NCBI GenBank assembly: GCA_037975125.1
Contig: CM075857.1
Span: forward strand, 45,823,672-45,887,671
DNA from: Latrodectus hesperus
Lineage: Eukaryota > Arthropoda > Arachnida > Araneae > Theridiidae
Length of the DNA: 64,000 nucleotides
Direction: 5' to 3'
A model generated the notes under the pieces. The model did not search any database, was not told where the DNA came from, and was given only the letters and a program-made list of their open reading frames with translations. The first letter of the stretch is position 1. Every line of letters starts with the position of its first letter. Shown here in pieces: positions 1 to 12,059 of this stretch. A program made the translations under genes and the position numbers.

Positions 1-17
1 TTTATCAGGTTTAAATT

Positions 18-106
18 AAAATTTTTACATGAAAAATTTATACATTATTCAGTATCAGTTTTTTTATCAGTATTAATAAAATTTTTACATGAAAAATTTA
101 TACATT
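18..106. repeat. Two-copy short tandem repeat
   Basis: A 29-base AT-rich word (aaaatttttacatgaaa... onward) occurs at 18-46 and again, identical, at 78-106, a spacing of 60 bases. The flanks (tatcag, attcag) are also partly shared, so this looks like a degenerate two-unit tandem repeat. No coding content is seen. Confidence 0.75.
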
Positions 107-570
107 CAGTTTGAATTCCAATATATAATTATGTTGACTTTTACAAATAGATATTTATTTTAATGACAAGTTTTTAATAATTCCTTTTAAAAAATAATTA
201 ATTTAATAAAAAGAAAAATTAATCATTTTTATTGATAATTTATAATAATTCTTCCTCTATGTCTGATGCAATAATTTGTGAATATACTATGTTATTGCAT
301 TGTTCTAAACTATATTTTAAATATTCATTTCTATTTAAAACCTGTTTGGAGATTACTCTGATTTTATATTCTCTTCATGTGTATGTAATTGTTTAAAATG
401 CTTTCTTGTTCTTGCAAAGTCCATCCTGTATATTAGAAAACTGCATACAGAATGAACTTTGTAAGTATATTAAAACTACATCTTTGCCAAATATTGCTCT
501 GGTAAATTTTAGAAAATTAATCACTTTTCAAGCTGTTTATTCAGATATTGCTATCTGTGCTTAATATAAT
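107..570. other. AT-rich DNA, nothing recognised
   Basis: Low-complexity AT-rich sequence. No open frame with amino-acid-like composition, RNA gene or repeat boundary is seen on either strand. Confidence 0.5.
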
Positions 571-725
571 TTTAAAAAATTGAATATATATTCATTTACA
601 AGGAGAAGCCATCTTTTCTGTGTAAATAAGCAGCTCTGAAATAATTCGTAAAAAAAATTATTTAATTTTTTTAAAGGAAATAATTTATTTCTGATATAAG
701 TATTTTAAATGCTGATATTGGTTCT
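571..725 (+). repeat. Direct repeat copy 1 (about 155 bp)
   Basis: This segment is nearly identical to 935-1089. Both contain gccatcttttctgtgtaaat followed by agcagctctgaaataattcg, and both end at attggttct. Differences are a base change near the start and a one-base indel in an A run, plus a change in ctgatat(a/t)ag. The sequence between the copies is unrelated, so this is a spaced direct duplication or two copies of an unnamed repeat. Confidence 0.85.
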
Positions 726-934
726 GAAAATTTCTTTCATACAAATAACATCAAAAATTCAAAATCAATTAATTTTTACATTTTTCAAAAAAATTTTATG
801 TTTTTTTAAATTTTATATAATTTATCTGAAATTGCTTGCTTTTATTAATTGCAATTTCTTTAGTAAGTAAGTCATAATATTAAATAAATTTTTTATTGGG
901 ATCAAATTGTAAATACGTGTATGTTTAACTATTT

Positions 935-1089
935 TTAAAAAATTGAATATATATTCATTTACAAGAAGAAGCCATCTTTTCTGTGTAAATAAGCAGCTCT
1001 GAAATAATTCGTAAAAAAAAATTATTTAATTTTTTTAAAGGAAATAATTTATTTCTGATATTAGTATTTTAAATGCTGATATTGGTTCT
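935..1089 (+). repeat. Direct repeat copy 2 (about 155 bp)
   Basis: Second copy of the 571-725 repeat in the same orientation, offset by 364 bases. The high identity in such AT-rich DNA implies a recent duplication. No terminal inverted repeats or target-site duplications are visible. Confidence 0.85.
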
Positions 1090-1431
1090 TTTTTTTTCAG
1101 TAAGTTAAACTTTTTTAAGTAAATTAAAGTTTAACTTTTTCAGTAAGTAATCTAATTCTAAAAAAAGAAAACAAAATGCTGAATTGAATGAATCATGTAA
1201 AATAAATGTTATATGTTGTAAAAGATAATTATTAAATTAATAATCTTTCATAACATATAATATTAACAGATTTATTGAATATTATGAAAGATTAAATTGT
1301 TTTAATATATAAATATTAAGACTTATAGTATACATTTCGGCAAAATAACTTTCTGAACAAGTATTACATTAAGTATTACATTGAACAAGTATTACATATT
1401 TTGAAAATTAAAATTTAAATTGATGATGATG

Positions 1432-1614
1432 TCATGTCCATGGAGTACGTGCAAAAATTCTAAATGTCCCAAAGCTGCCGAAGACAGCCCTGGCAATCTC
1501 TACAGCTTTATCTGTAAAAAGAAGATCCACAGGATCCTCTATTCTGATGTTAAAAAGCTTGGACAGCTGAGGCCAATTTAAATTACTTGATACTATTAGA
1601 AGTTTAATTTTCAA
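1432..1614 (-). other. Exon-like open segment, unidentified
   Basis: This minus-strand open segment is clearly less AT-rich than its surroundings, especially between 1434 and 1590. It encodes a stretch of mixed, protein-like composition (…IEDPVDLLFTDKAVEIARA…) ending at a stop at 1432. Pyrimidine-rich AG sites on the minus strand just upstream (ending taatag near 1593 and cctcag near 1573) could act as splice acceptors, so it may be a terminal exon. Equally it may be a transposon fragment. I do not recognise the family. The nominal first Met lies in AT-rich sequence and is probably not a real start. Confidence 0.3.
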
Positions 1615-3843
1615 ATAACTATTTTTATATATTTAATTAAAATTATTCAACATAATTTCAATTATATAATTCAAAATATATTTCAATTACTTAATGATAT
1701 ATTAAATTGATCTTTTGCATATTTAATGTTTGAGCTGTGTACAAATATATGACCTTATGGTTTACATTAAAATTTTCATATTCTTAGAGTGTGATATTTA
1801 TCTTTATTCTATTAAGTCTTGTTTCTTAAAATTATTATTCTTATAAAATATTTAAAAAAATCAAAACTTCTTTAAAAAAATTTCACAACTATTGAGAAAA
1901 AATATGAATTACTTTCTGAAGATCTATGGTGAAAGATAAATTACATGTATAATTTTAACGTAAAAAATTTGAATGAAATTTTGAGATTGAATAAAATGCA
2001 AATTATCTGCAAAAAAAATTTCTTCTCAATATTTGAGGAATATATCTTCTAAAATATAATAGTTTATAATTTTACAAATTTTATTTAAGAATACTGGAAT
2101 CTATTAATCTTATTTATAATGAATTTTTAAAAAAGTTGATGTGCTTATTTAAATTTGATAACATCAAATTCCTTTTCTTAATTTATTATATTATGGAAAC
2201 TCTAAAAATGTGGGAAAACTGTAAAAATATGATACAAGAATTCAACAGCAAACAATTTAATAAATAATTTTGTATGTTAAGTTTAAAATTAAATGTTATT
2301 TTTAAAATCACAGTATATTTTAAAAAAATGTAAGGCCCGATTTCTAAATTTTTAAAATATTTGCAAACAAATTTTGAGCCAAACTAATAGTTGAATGGTC
2401 AGCATCTTAGTGCATGGATGTTTGCAGTGATTCAGAATCCTTCCTTAAAAATCAAGGTCTTGGTCTCATTTATTCTTGTGCGGAAATTGATTATAGAATA
2501 ATGATAAAAATAAAAAAAAAAAAACAAATTGAAATTGAAAATCAAGATTTTTTTTAATATTAAAGTGGTGCTATTTTGATATTATAGCATTTTTTATATT
2601 ATAATTATTTATAATAAAAAATACTAAAATTTGGGGTCTTAAGTTCTGGAGACTTAAAATCCCAAGTTGAATTGCTTAATAGATATTATAATAATAAATT
2701 TTAAGCTATATTGTAATATGACTTTCCTAGGTTTAGGAAAATTCAGAATCGAACGCTTTTTGACAGTAATAAAATTTTTTAGAAATGTTTTGCATTAAAC
2801 CATACTGAATAATTATTAGAAAAGATGCAATAGGAATAGAATGTTGCAAAAGGAATAGAATGTCATGGTTTAATGATAATTATTGTAATAATATAAATAG
2901 AGGGTAGTAAATTAGTTATTTTTAGCATTTGAAAATGATTTATACTAAAAATTATTTACAAATCTAAAAAAATTATTAAATAAGAATTCTATATCATTTG
3001 CTCTTTTTTTGTACCCCTTTCCATTCTTAGTCTTATTTAAAATCTATAATTATTTTTATTTTTAAGGCAAGAAAATTATATTAAATCTTACTTTTGCAGT
3101 ATTATAGCATGATGTGAGACTTTTTTATTTACCAATTTTCATGGATTTGCAGTACAACAAATCAGTATTGTTAGTTATAACCTATATATAGTTAGTTTAC
3201 ATTCATTAGTTTAAAATTAATATATATATTTATCAGATTCAGTTATTCATGCAAAGTTATTGAATACCATATCTGCAATACACAGCAGTACAATTATTGG
3301 AGATCTTTATTTCTTTTTTCTTTAAAAATATCAACATTTCATGGATATTTATCCTGCAATATTTGCATAAGAGAAGTCTACACTTCTATTTAATTTTAAT
3401 ATGCAATGCTTCCTTCTGATTATTGGATTGTAATCATTCTGAAGTATTCTACTGTCAAAACTACTCTCTTACTAACTTTTTGGACTATTATAAATCTGCT
3501 TGTCATTATAGGATATCTGACAGAAGTGTCAACAAAAACATAGTTAACTGATTTTCAATTATTTATAAATTTTATTTCAAGTGACCGTTTCCTCAGTTTT
3601 AAGTGCAAAAATATGCCTTTTTTCGAATATAAAACTTCTCAAAAAATCCTTTTAAATTTGTGCTGCTCCCTATGTGATAGTTTTAACATTACTTTTGGTG
3701 GTCATACTATTGCACAAGCTGGAATTCGCTGTTTTTGAAATTTTGGCTCATTCTACGGTCATTTTTATTCATGAGAGCTTTTTCGACCAGAATCGATCAT
3801 TGATCTAAAATGTTTTTGGTCGTTTTCAGGCAATGAAAATTAA

Positions 3844-3847
<4 letters not shown>
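1615..3847. other. AT-rich DNA, possible SINE trace
   Basis: Mostly non-coding AT-rich sequence. Around 2385-2480 a stretch of normal complexity (…gttgaatggtcagcatc… …gattcagaatcc…) faintly resembles a decayed tRNA-type head but lacks clear A and B boxes. Nothing else is recognised. Confidence 0.35.

Positions 3848-3916
<69 letters not shown>
3848..3916. repeat. (TA)n microsatellite
   Basis: Uninterrupted AT/TA dinucleotides for about 69 bases, ending in gtatgg. The tyrosine/isoleucine-only open frame across it is an artefact of the repeat. Confidence 0.98.
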
Positions 3917-3921
<5 letters not shown>

Positions 3922-6900
3922 GATCTTTTGATGAGTATTTGTCACATACCTTATTCATCTGGTGGTGCCTTTGTTGCTTTGATAGCATAAAAATATTACA
4001 TTACAAAATATCCTTACTACAATATTCCATTTCTTATATCTATCCAAAATACAAATTACTAAACATGTATTTATTCAGATCACTCTAAAACTGGATGACC
4101 TTGCTTTTCAATCTTTAAGTAAAATTGGTAAATTTTCTAATTTTGTGGACCTTATTCTCCAATATGTTAACAAATTCTATATATATTTCAGGAAAAAACA
4201 AATGTTACAAATGAAATTCTATACAAGTCAATTATTTTTATTGCTATTCTCTGTAACTCTTTAGGAATTTATTTATTTATTTATTTATTTTTAAGTAAAT
4301 GACAATATTAATTATAGTGATTTGCCAATTAGTTTTTACATAGTATACTTAAGTTAGACCAGTGTATATTTTTAACAGAAAAATAGCTTATAATTGAGTT
4401 CCGGCCTTTATCTGCAAGACTGAATTTATTTTAAGTAAATGACTTAGAAACTATGACTGATATAAATCTATAGATAGCCTGTTTATATATATTTAAGAAA
4501 TAATTTGCAGATATTTATTGTTTTAAAAAAAATATTTTGTAAAAATCTAGAGAAAAAAACATACAAGATACAAAAGAACATGTCTACATAGAAAAATTAA
4601 AAGAACAATATAGATTGACTGTTAAAAATAAACTAAATCACTTTATTTTACTAAGAGTGGTTCTGTATTGTGTGTTCTTACATTGCCGGAGAGATTGCAT
4701 ATAAGAATTTTAAAGCTCTTTTGATTCCAGTGTAAAGTTTAACTTCTTTTAGAAATGCATTCACCACCTAATCATTCCGTAAAGGTAATGCGACCTATCC
4801 CTTGTAACGCACCAAATATAAATTAAATTTTAGTTTTGGCTAGATTTTGGAAAAATAAATATAAAAAATGTATCACACATAAATTCGTTCTCTGATAGTC
4901 TAATGTAATTTTCATAATTTAATTTTTAATAAATATGTTGAAAGATAGTTTCAAATTGTATTTATTTGTATTTTACTAGAAAGTTTTTTTTTCTTCTAAA
5001 TTTAAACAAGAAGTCAGTAAATTTCTTAAAAATTATATTCATTATATAAGAAATAAAGATGAAACTTATCATTCGAAGACGTATTGAGTGAAGATTTTAT
5101 ATTGAAATATTTAAAAACTACGTTTTAAAGGAAAAAACGGATATATAAAGATGCAATTTTCAAAATACTAAATAATAGTAGTATTGTATTATATTTACTG
5201 ACTCCGTTTAACACAGAAAACCACCTTCAGTTTGGAGCTATTGTTAAATAATATAGTTGATACTTGAATTGGTATTTCTCAAATATCCATACCATAAAAA
5301 CACTAAGCAATTATGTTTCAAAAGGAAGAACAAGAGTCATACATCCCATTTGAACTCAATATTATACAAGGCAATGTAAGATAGATTACAGAAGTTCAAC
5401 GTAATTTATTGATATAAAAAATTATTCCTCTATTAATTTTTATTTTTTATTGGAAGGATAAACAGTGCTTTTTTTCCCGACAATGTCTCGCTTACGAATA
5501 TTCTTGATGTCTTCTGCAATTTATTTGAATCTTTAAAATCATCCAATTAATCGAATTATATGATCTCGAGTGCTGGTTGCATGTTTTCAGATATAAAACT
5601 TATGTAGATTTTTCTTTCATGTAATATTTTCCTGATCAATTTTTTTATAAACATATCTTGTTAAATGAAGTAAGTCTGTTGTATTTTATAGCTTACACAA
5701 ATGTCTAATTGCATTACATCATTTATAAATATTAAGAAATGATGTTCACAAATGCATACTTTTCTATTTTTGCTAACTAAATAATTAAAATGGATCAAAA
5801 GTTTCCTCAATATTTTCCAGACGTGCTTGAAATGATGAATTTTTCTTCACAAAGTACTTGTTATGTGTATTCTTTAGCTTAACAAACAGAAACTTATTAT
5901 TTATTTTGCATCATCATCCATCGCTAAAAGTAATTTAGTTGAATCATTTCTGCCAAAAAAAATTTCAGATAAATATATTGATAGCAAACAAGCTATCAAA
6001 TGTAATTATAAATAACTTTTTATTTGATTAACAGGATTAATTTAAGTTAACTAAAAGATAATTTTGTGTCATTATCTTAACTTTACTAAAATCCTTAATG
6101 TTAACATTTTATTATCGTATCGAGTGATTTCTATATATTTGCTAAAAATGGTATATTATCATATAGCTCGTTATTATTGCAACATATTAAAATAGTTTGC
6201 TCGACATTGAAAAACTTAAAAAAGGAAAAAGATTTACTGAAACCGAGTAAAATACTAAACTAATTAGGGGAGTCAGGAATTGATAATGGAATATTGTTTG
6301 GAAAAAATAGGTAATTTTTATATCAGTAATGAATTTTTATTTATATCCGCATACAAACTCAATGTTATTCACTCATTATTTATTCAACTGTACTAAAAGA
6401 CTTATAGAACGACGATCACCTTAATTGTATGACCAGAACAGGGGAAATTTAAAATGTTTAAATCTCAAGAATTAAAATGGATTTTATATCAATTGAAAAA
6501 TTAACGTAATACTTTTGTTATAACCAGTATATTCTTGTTAAATATTAGCTTGAAATAATATCAGCGATTTTCTTTTAATTGAGGATTCCAAAAAATTCAA
6601 ATAGGAAGGCAAAATTTTAGGTTCTCAATTTCGAATTTTTTTCTTACATAATTGTCTTGAAATATTTATAAGATTTGAATTCCAAAAATTTTAGTATTAT
6701 TCCATTTAACCTTTGATCGTAATTATTTAGATATATCATTAACAAAAGTTTTAAAATATTTAAATTCTAAAATTTCGAAAAGATTAAAAATTCAAATCCT
6801 TCTCGATGGTATACTAAAGATTGAAGTTTTTCATCACTGCATACCTTACCAATTCAAATGTCAAATTAGTTGCTTTATTATGAATCAAATTTACAAAGTA

Positions 6901-7335
6901 TTTTTATTGCTTTTTGGTCTTAATTTGTTAACTATTTGATATAATCCTTTGCCTTATTAGAGTCTTGCATTTTTATAGAGATACTGTTGTGTTAGGAACT
7001 ATTTTGACTGTAGCAATATAATAAATGAAAATAATTTGTTAATATTTATAAATCTGTATTGTCATACTTTTTACTCTTAAGAATTAATATAAGGAATTCG
7101 AGAAAACTTAAAAAAATTTCGAATTGGAGATTCGAGATTATAAGATTCGGGTAAGGTACGAATTCTGGATTTTGTGATTCTATTAGATTTAGATAAGGTG
7201 AGACCATGACATTTTCCAACATATTTGAATCTTCCTTGAGAGAAATAGTTTGATAAATAAAGAAATAGTCCTGGAGAGAAATAGTCTATAATAAGAGTAT
7301 TTCAGTCATGTCTCTTTTTCTGGTCCATCTCAAAG
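3917..7335. other. Long AT-rich stretch without a gene
   Basis: No coding region, RNA gene or bounded repeat is seen. It includes a short TTTA run at about 4268-4291. Complexity is low throughout and stop codons are frequent in all frames. Confidence 0.5.
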
Positions 7336-7340
7336 TGATT

Positions 7341-7597
7341 AACTCGGTTTCGTGACTGTCAATTAAGCGCTTAAGTTGAATTCCTTTATCTATGCAGCTA
7401 TTGAGACATTAAGTTGGGCGTCTCTCCCCTTAAGGCTAGTTCTTAATGCTCTTTCAAACACTCACTGATACCGGATAGACGTGTCAAATGCAATGACTAT
7501 CCCTTATTTCTAAGAAACCGTTGCTAATGTAGTCTTTGTCGTTGCCTATTCAACATTCGTCATTCTCAACAGAAGAGTCTAGTCACGAAGTTGAGTG
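7341..7597. repeat. Candidate MITE with terminal inverted repeats
   Basis: A block of about 257 bases, less AT-rich than its surroundings, is bounded by imperfect inverted repeats. The left end (actcggtttcgtgact, 7342-7357) matches the complement of the right end (agtcacgaagttgagt, 7581-7596), with perfect agreement over the inner ttcgtgact. An internal palindromic stretch (ttaagcgcttaa) lies near the left end. No transposase coding is present. Target-site duplication is not obvious. Confidence 0.45.
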
Positions 7598-8377
7598 TCA
7601 TTTCGATTCTGTTAATGGGGACATGAAAGTGTGCTTAAACGGCGATCTTATTTTTAATGAGAGCTTAGAATTATGAGAATTTACACACATCGTCCTTTTA
7701 ATGTTCATGCTTCGGTCAAATACCTTCTTTGATGTAATAAAGTCAAGCAAACAGAGTTTAGTTCATGTGTTTCAGTACTATAATTCTCGAAAGGTTATCT
7801 AACATGGTCTGTGGTAAATTTTAAAATAAGAAAAAGTGGCATTGTAAAAATTAATTTTGATTAAAGACAAGTGCATAATTTTTGTTACATAATTTAATCT
7901 CGCATTTTTCTTTATCGAATATTATGTATAAATGTGGAAAAATTAGTTTATTATCTTCTAGAAAACACAGAGATAAGAGTGCTTTAATATATATTTTATG
8001 AAATTTATTAATAGATTTCATTATTTAACCTGCAGATTCTAGAATAAATGAAGATTCCAAGCATCTTAGATTTTAAGCAATTTAGCTATACATGAGTAAA
8101 AATCAAGTTGTAATCACCTATATTAACTTTAAATATTGTTTTTTATAGTTGTATTAACTGAGAGAAGATATAACTATTTTTATCTACTTATCTATAGACT
8201 TTATCAATTTAAAAGTACTTCGAAAGGTTTTAAAAAAAGGTTATTCATTTACTTAAAATAATAATTCAAATAAGAGTAATGAATAGTTATTTGCTTAAAA
8301 GAGTAATCTTAGTCAAGAAACTTTTTTTAAGTAAGAAAAATATAAGAAATTTATTATATTTATGAGAGCTACATGAT

Positions 8378-8420
8378 TATCAATATTATCAGATATCTTG
8401 CATATCTGATAATATTGATA
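8378..8420. repeat. Perfect 19-bp inverted repeat (hairpin)
   Basis: Arms 8378-8396 and 8402-8420 are exact reverse complements (tatcaatattatcagatat) around a 5-base loop (cttgc). No T-run terminator context or gene lies next to it. It may be a tiny foldback element. Confidence 0.9.
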
Positions 8421-8879
8421 GTAAATTATATACTTTGAATATTGTTTAGGTTGGATTCATTTTAATATTCATTACAAAAGACTTAAATAAGATGTTGTTA
8501 TTAAATTAACTCATTTGTAAAAAATTGTGAAAAAGTTCTACTTAATTCTATTAAGAAGTCACTACAAATTGAAATAGAAACAGTTTACGACCTGTCTCTT
8601 AATTATGTAATAATCCTATAGATTTAAACTCTTTTGCACCACTTAAAATATGCTCAGATAACGTATTTTTCCAATCGAAAATTTTATTTATTATTTTATT
8701 CCTCATTCATTTCACAAATGAATGCGTATATTTTTTTATAATTACAGAAAAATATAAAAATTTATTAATATTCCACTATCAACACCACGCAAGTATTGTT
8801 TCTACTCAAAGATATGCAGAGAGAGAACACAATAATATTATTAATTGAAGCTATATATAATAAATCTGGAAGAGAAAAG

Positions 8880-9060
8880 CGGTATTCTCGTGTTCAGAAG
8901 GTAACGCATTCAATACCTGGTCCAGTCAAAAATACCCCGTGCTGAGAGGACGTACGAATATTAAAATTTCTGCAGCGTACATTATCCCTCCAATGATGTG
9001 ATATGTTAGGGGGAAAGATTGCTCTAGTTCAGATGTTGAATGAACTATGACTAGTTATTT
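8880..9060. other. GC-richer unclassified segment
   Basis: This stretch contains words such as ggtaacgcattcaatacctgg and ccccgtgctgagaggacg, far less AT-rich than the flanks. It lies directly upstream of a LINE 3' fragment and may be repeat-derived (tRNA-like head or LINE sequence), but no box motifs are clear enough to call. Confidence 0.25.
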
Positions 9061-9077
9061 CGAATGAAAAACTGTCA

Positions 9078-9400
9078 TTGCCGACTGTATTACCCCAAAA
9101 CCTATCTACTGTTATTATCTACATGTTACTTACGCTATTTTATAGAATTGTCTGCCCGCTCTGCAACTTGGCAGAGCCCATGAATAGGATCCACCTCCAC
9201 CGCTGTGCTGCACTGCATGGCAGCTCTGAATCATCGCTTTATTGGAAAGCCAGAGAATTTTTGGGGCAATAACTCCGGACATCTCGTTTACGTTTATGTA
9301 CTGTATTCACCTGTCCTGTCTTCATCTCGTTTTGTGATTTTTCATGCGTTTTATTTGTGTTATTCCTTGTATTTGCCCTGTCATTGTTAATAAAAAAAAT
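9078..9400 (+). pseudogene. Non-LTR retrotransposon 3' end (C-terminal knuckle)
   Basis: The plus-strand frame around 9140-9270 encodes a C-C-H-C knuckle (CPLCNLAEPMNRIHLHRC) followed by a YWKAREFL-like tail. This arrangement is typical of the extreme C-terminus of Jockey/R1-type LINE ORF2 proteins, after the reverse transcriptase. The frame stops at 9270-9272. The following AT-richer 3' UTR ends near gttaataaaaaaaat at about 9385-9400. Everything upstream (endonuclease, reverse transcriptase) is missing or decayed, so this is a 5'-truncated dead copy. The family is judged by motif resemblance only. Confidence 0.6.
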
Positions 9401-9439
9401 TTTAATGCATGAATTGTATTGTATAAAGAAATTCATTTT

Positions 9440-10700
9440 ATTGAATTAGAAAATTCATTACGGAACCATAATTTTTTATTTAATGGACTACTAGAAATGA
9501 TAGATATCAGTAATTGAGCATTCCTCTAATCTGAAAGTTTTATTTATTTATTATTATTTATTTGCGTTGTCAGAGATGAATTATATAGTTATATAGGAGA
9601 AGTCATCTTGATGCATTTAATGCAAAAATAATTCTTTAATGATAATGAAGTCTAACATGCAGTTATTAACACAGAAATTAAGACTTGTTTTGTTGATTTT
9701 AATCGAGTCCACTTGCTCATTATCACGAGGAAAATTCATGTGACTATAGCAGACATTTTCATCATCGTAAGGTTTATAAAACAAACAATAGGATAATGTA
9801 TGTGTGTGTTGGTCAGGCATTCGATTAAATTACATAAAAGGGTGAAGGAAAAATAAAAAAAAGACTTCTTGCAAACATTTGTAGAGCAAACTATATGGAT
9901 AATTGCTCTATAGAATCTTCTAAAAAACATGTCGAATCGCGTGTACTTTGAAAAACAATCCATCCATTACATGAAAAACTCGATCAACAATTAAACGAAC
10001 AAGCTAGCAAGCTCTGTTTCGATCAATTACGAAACAGTTTACAAAATTGTTTATTTGATTATTGTAACTTCTAAATCTGCAAAACAGTACCGGTAACTTT
10101 TTTTTAATTAACTTATTTGTTAATTTTTTATCACTTGTTTTTAAAGAAAACAATCATTTACAGTGTTTGCAGTTTATAAAAATAATTGATAAAGATTATT
10201 ATTCACTTATGAATTGAATCCGTTCTTGATGAGATCTTGTCTTTTATTCAGACTATCGGATGTCTTAACTGGGTAATTAAAACAATTAAATTCAATGCAT
10301 TTATCACAAAAAGCATTTTTTTAATTAAAATTATACTATTTAGAGTAACATTTTGAAAAAATGAATTGGTAGAGCATATAAAAAAAGCATCATATCAATC
10401 AAAATTCAGTTTCTTGATTGCAATACAGGAAATACATTTGATGTCCATCACCAATAACCGTATGCTTGTAGTACCAAATCCGAATTAAAAAAAAGATTGA
10501 TGAAGTATTTTTTTTCGAACAACTCTTCAAATAATACGTAATGAACTAAAAACAAATATCAGTTTAATACTGGCCATGCGTCGATAATAATTAATTCGAA
10601 AATCATATACACGAAGAAAATTGAAGCAAACAAGGCTTAAGAATTCTGCATGGTTAAATAAAAATGAAAGGAAATTTAAGTAAGTTGTTGTAAAGCTATC
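9440..10700. other. AT-rich DNA, no gene recognised
   Basis: Several short open frames on the minus strand (for example around 9617-9963) are cysteine- and phenylalanine-rich translations of AT-rich DNA with no domain signature. No RNA gene or repeat boundary is seen. Confidence 0.5.
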
Positions 10701-10721
10701 CTTATATTTTAAAAACTTTCA

Positions 10722-10788
10722 GATGGGTATCATGGCTCATTATTTAATGTGATATATGAGCCATAATACACATAATTCACATCCCATC
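10722..10788. repeat. Interrupted foldback sequence
   Basis: Nested inverted repeats: gatggg (10722-10727) pairs with cccatc at the right end, and atggctcat (10732-10740) pairs with atgagccat (10755-10763) around a 15-base loop. The right arm carries extra bases between the two paired blocks. It may be a small decayed foldback element. Confidence 0.5.
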
Positions 10789-10799
10789 CTTTAGGCATT

Positions 10800-11740
10800 A
10801 AATTTTTGACCTGAAATATATAGCTTTATGTCAGACTTGGCTTGCGCATTGCATTTAAGAAAAGATTAATTGATCCATTTAAGTCGATTGCAAAATCTTC
10901 CATAAGTTAGTACATTTTAGTGCGCTGAATAAGCATGATCGTGATCTCTCCGATTGCGGCAGAGATATAAGCTTTTTGAGTAATTGGGAAAGTCAATTAA
11001 TTTCTGAATGTATACAATACAGATATTTCGTGGCTTTGTTTAATTTTATTTATTTCAGTTTTTTTATGTGGAGTATAAAAAAAATAGTGTTTCTTGTGAT
11101 AACGAAATTGTGCTTTAAAGTGGCTTTTTTAAATGTATCTTATTGTTTATTATCACGTTTTCTTTTGTTTCTGGAATTGATAAAGTATTTTTTGTCACCA
11201 CTAGAATTTATTCCTTTACTTATGTCTTTTGTAATTATTTGAGATTAAGGGTCAAGAAGAAATCATTTCTCCTAAACAATGCGCTGTGTATTTGCTGAAG
11301 AAAAAAAAGATAAGTTAATAGAATTAGACTTATCACTTCAGAATTTGGATGAAAAATAAAGAATAGTTTTCTTCTGATTTCTCATTACAGTTCTGTTCGT
11401 TTTTGTTACTATGACACATACAGTTTAAAAAGTTTATCAAACATTATTTTTAATTGAAAGTGATATCAGTTTATTTTATTTAGGAATTGATCAGTTTAAT
11501 ATGATTGAGGATCCTATTAACTTTACACTACATCATAAAAATGTGAGTCAAGTGCCTATCAGTAAAGATGTCATATATTTGTCGCATTAATTATTTGTCA
11601 AATCGAGTATTACTTTTCTAATATAATGTTTTCTAAAATAAATATTTCATTTCCAAATTTAAATACTCAAAATACATAAAGAAAAGTAAAAATTGAAATG
11701 ATATCATTACTTTAATTTTCATCAATGACATTCTGTAAAA
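10800..11740. other. AT-rich DNA, no gene recognised
   Basis: The open frame at 10976-11242 (+) is a phenylalanine/leucine-rich translation of T-rich DNA. It resembles membrane segments by composition but has no recognisable family or splice context. I see nothing else here. Confidence 0.45.
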
Positions 11741-11741
11741 C

Positions 11742-12045
11742 GACTTTTGAAAGTTAGCAGTATGGAAAGTCCCTGGTTCGATCCCCACCATTGTAGATGT
11801 GGGTATTGCATTCCTGCTTTCTGCATACACAGCGATTGGACTGTGTACTTGTTGGTTTGCCAGTTGTTTTTCAGATGTTCTCTATTGCGACATGTGAATA
11901 CAACTCACTGCCCATCAAAAGCTCTTTCGAAAGGCAATAATATACAGTGGATACTAAAAAGTCCTAACATCACCATTGAGCCATCAGGCTGCCCACTTCG
12001 AGGTATTAAAGTCAGCAATAATCTTAAAATAAATAGATTGTAATG
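11742..12045 (+). mobile_element. tRNA-derived SINE (family B), plus strand
   Basis: A Pol III B-box-like word (ggttcgatccc, 11774-11784) follows a weak A-box region around 11748-11765. A body of ordinary complexity then ends before a TAA run (about 12063-12080). The body at about 11797-11960 matches the segment at 23262-23415 in order and orientation (gatgtgggtattg / gatggatattgg, acatgtgaataca / acatgaatata, acagtggata / aaagtggatt), which supports a dispersed family. The 98-residue open frame here is incidental. Confidence 0.6.
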
Positions 12046-12059
12046 GCAATTTTTCTTAT

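Noticed and set aside
2385..2480. tRNA-derived SINE
   Set aside because: Only faint resemblance to a tRNA head; A and B boxes cannot be identified and no second copy is visible in the window.
3797..3988. Tyrosine/isoleucine-repeat open frame
   Set aside because: It is a translation of the (TA)n microsatellite.
10976..11242. 88-codon hydrophobic frame resembling a membrane protein
   Set aside because: T-rich DNA gives F/L/I-rich translations by itself; no family motif, start context or conserved pattern is visible.
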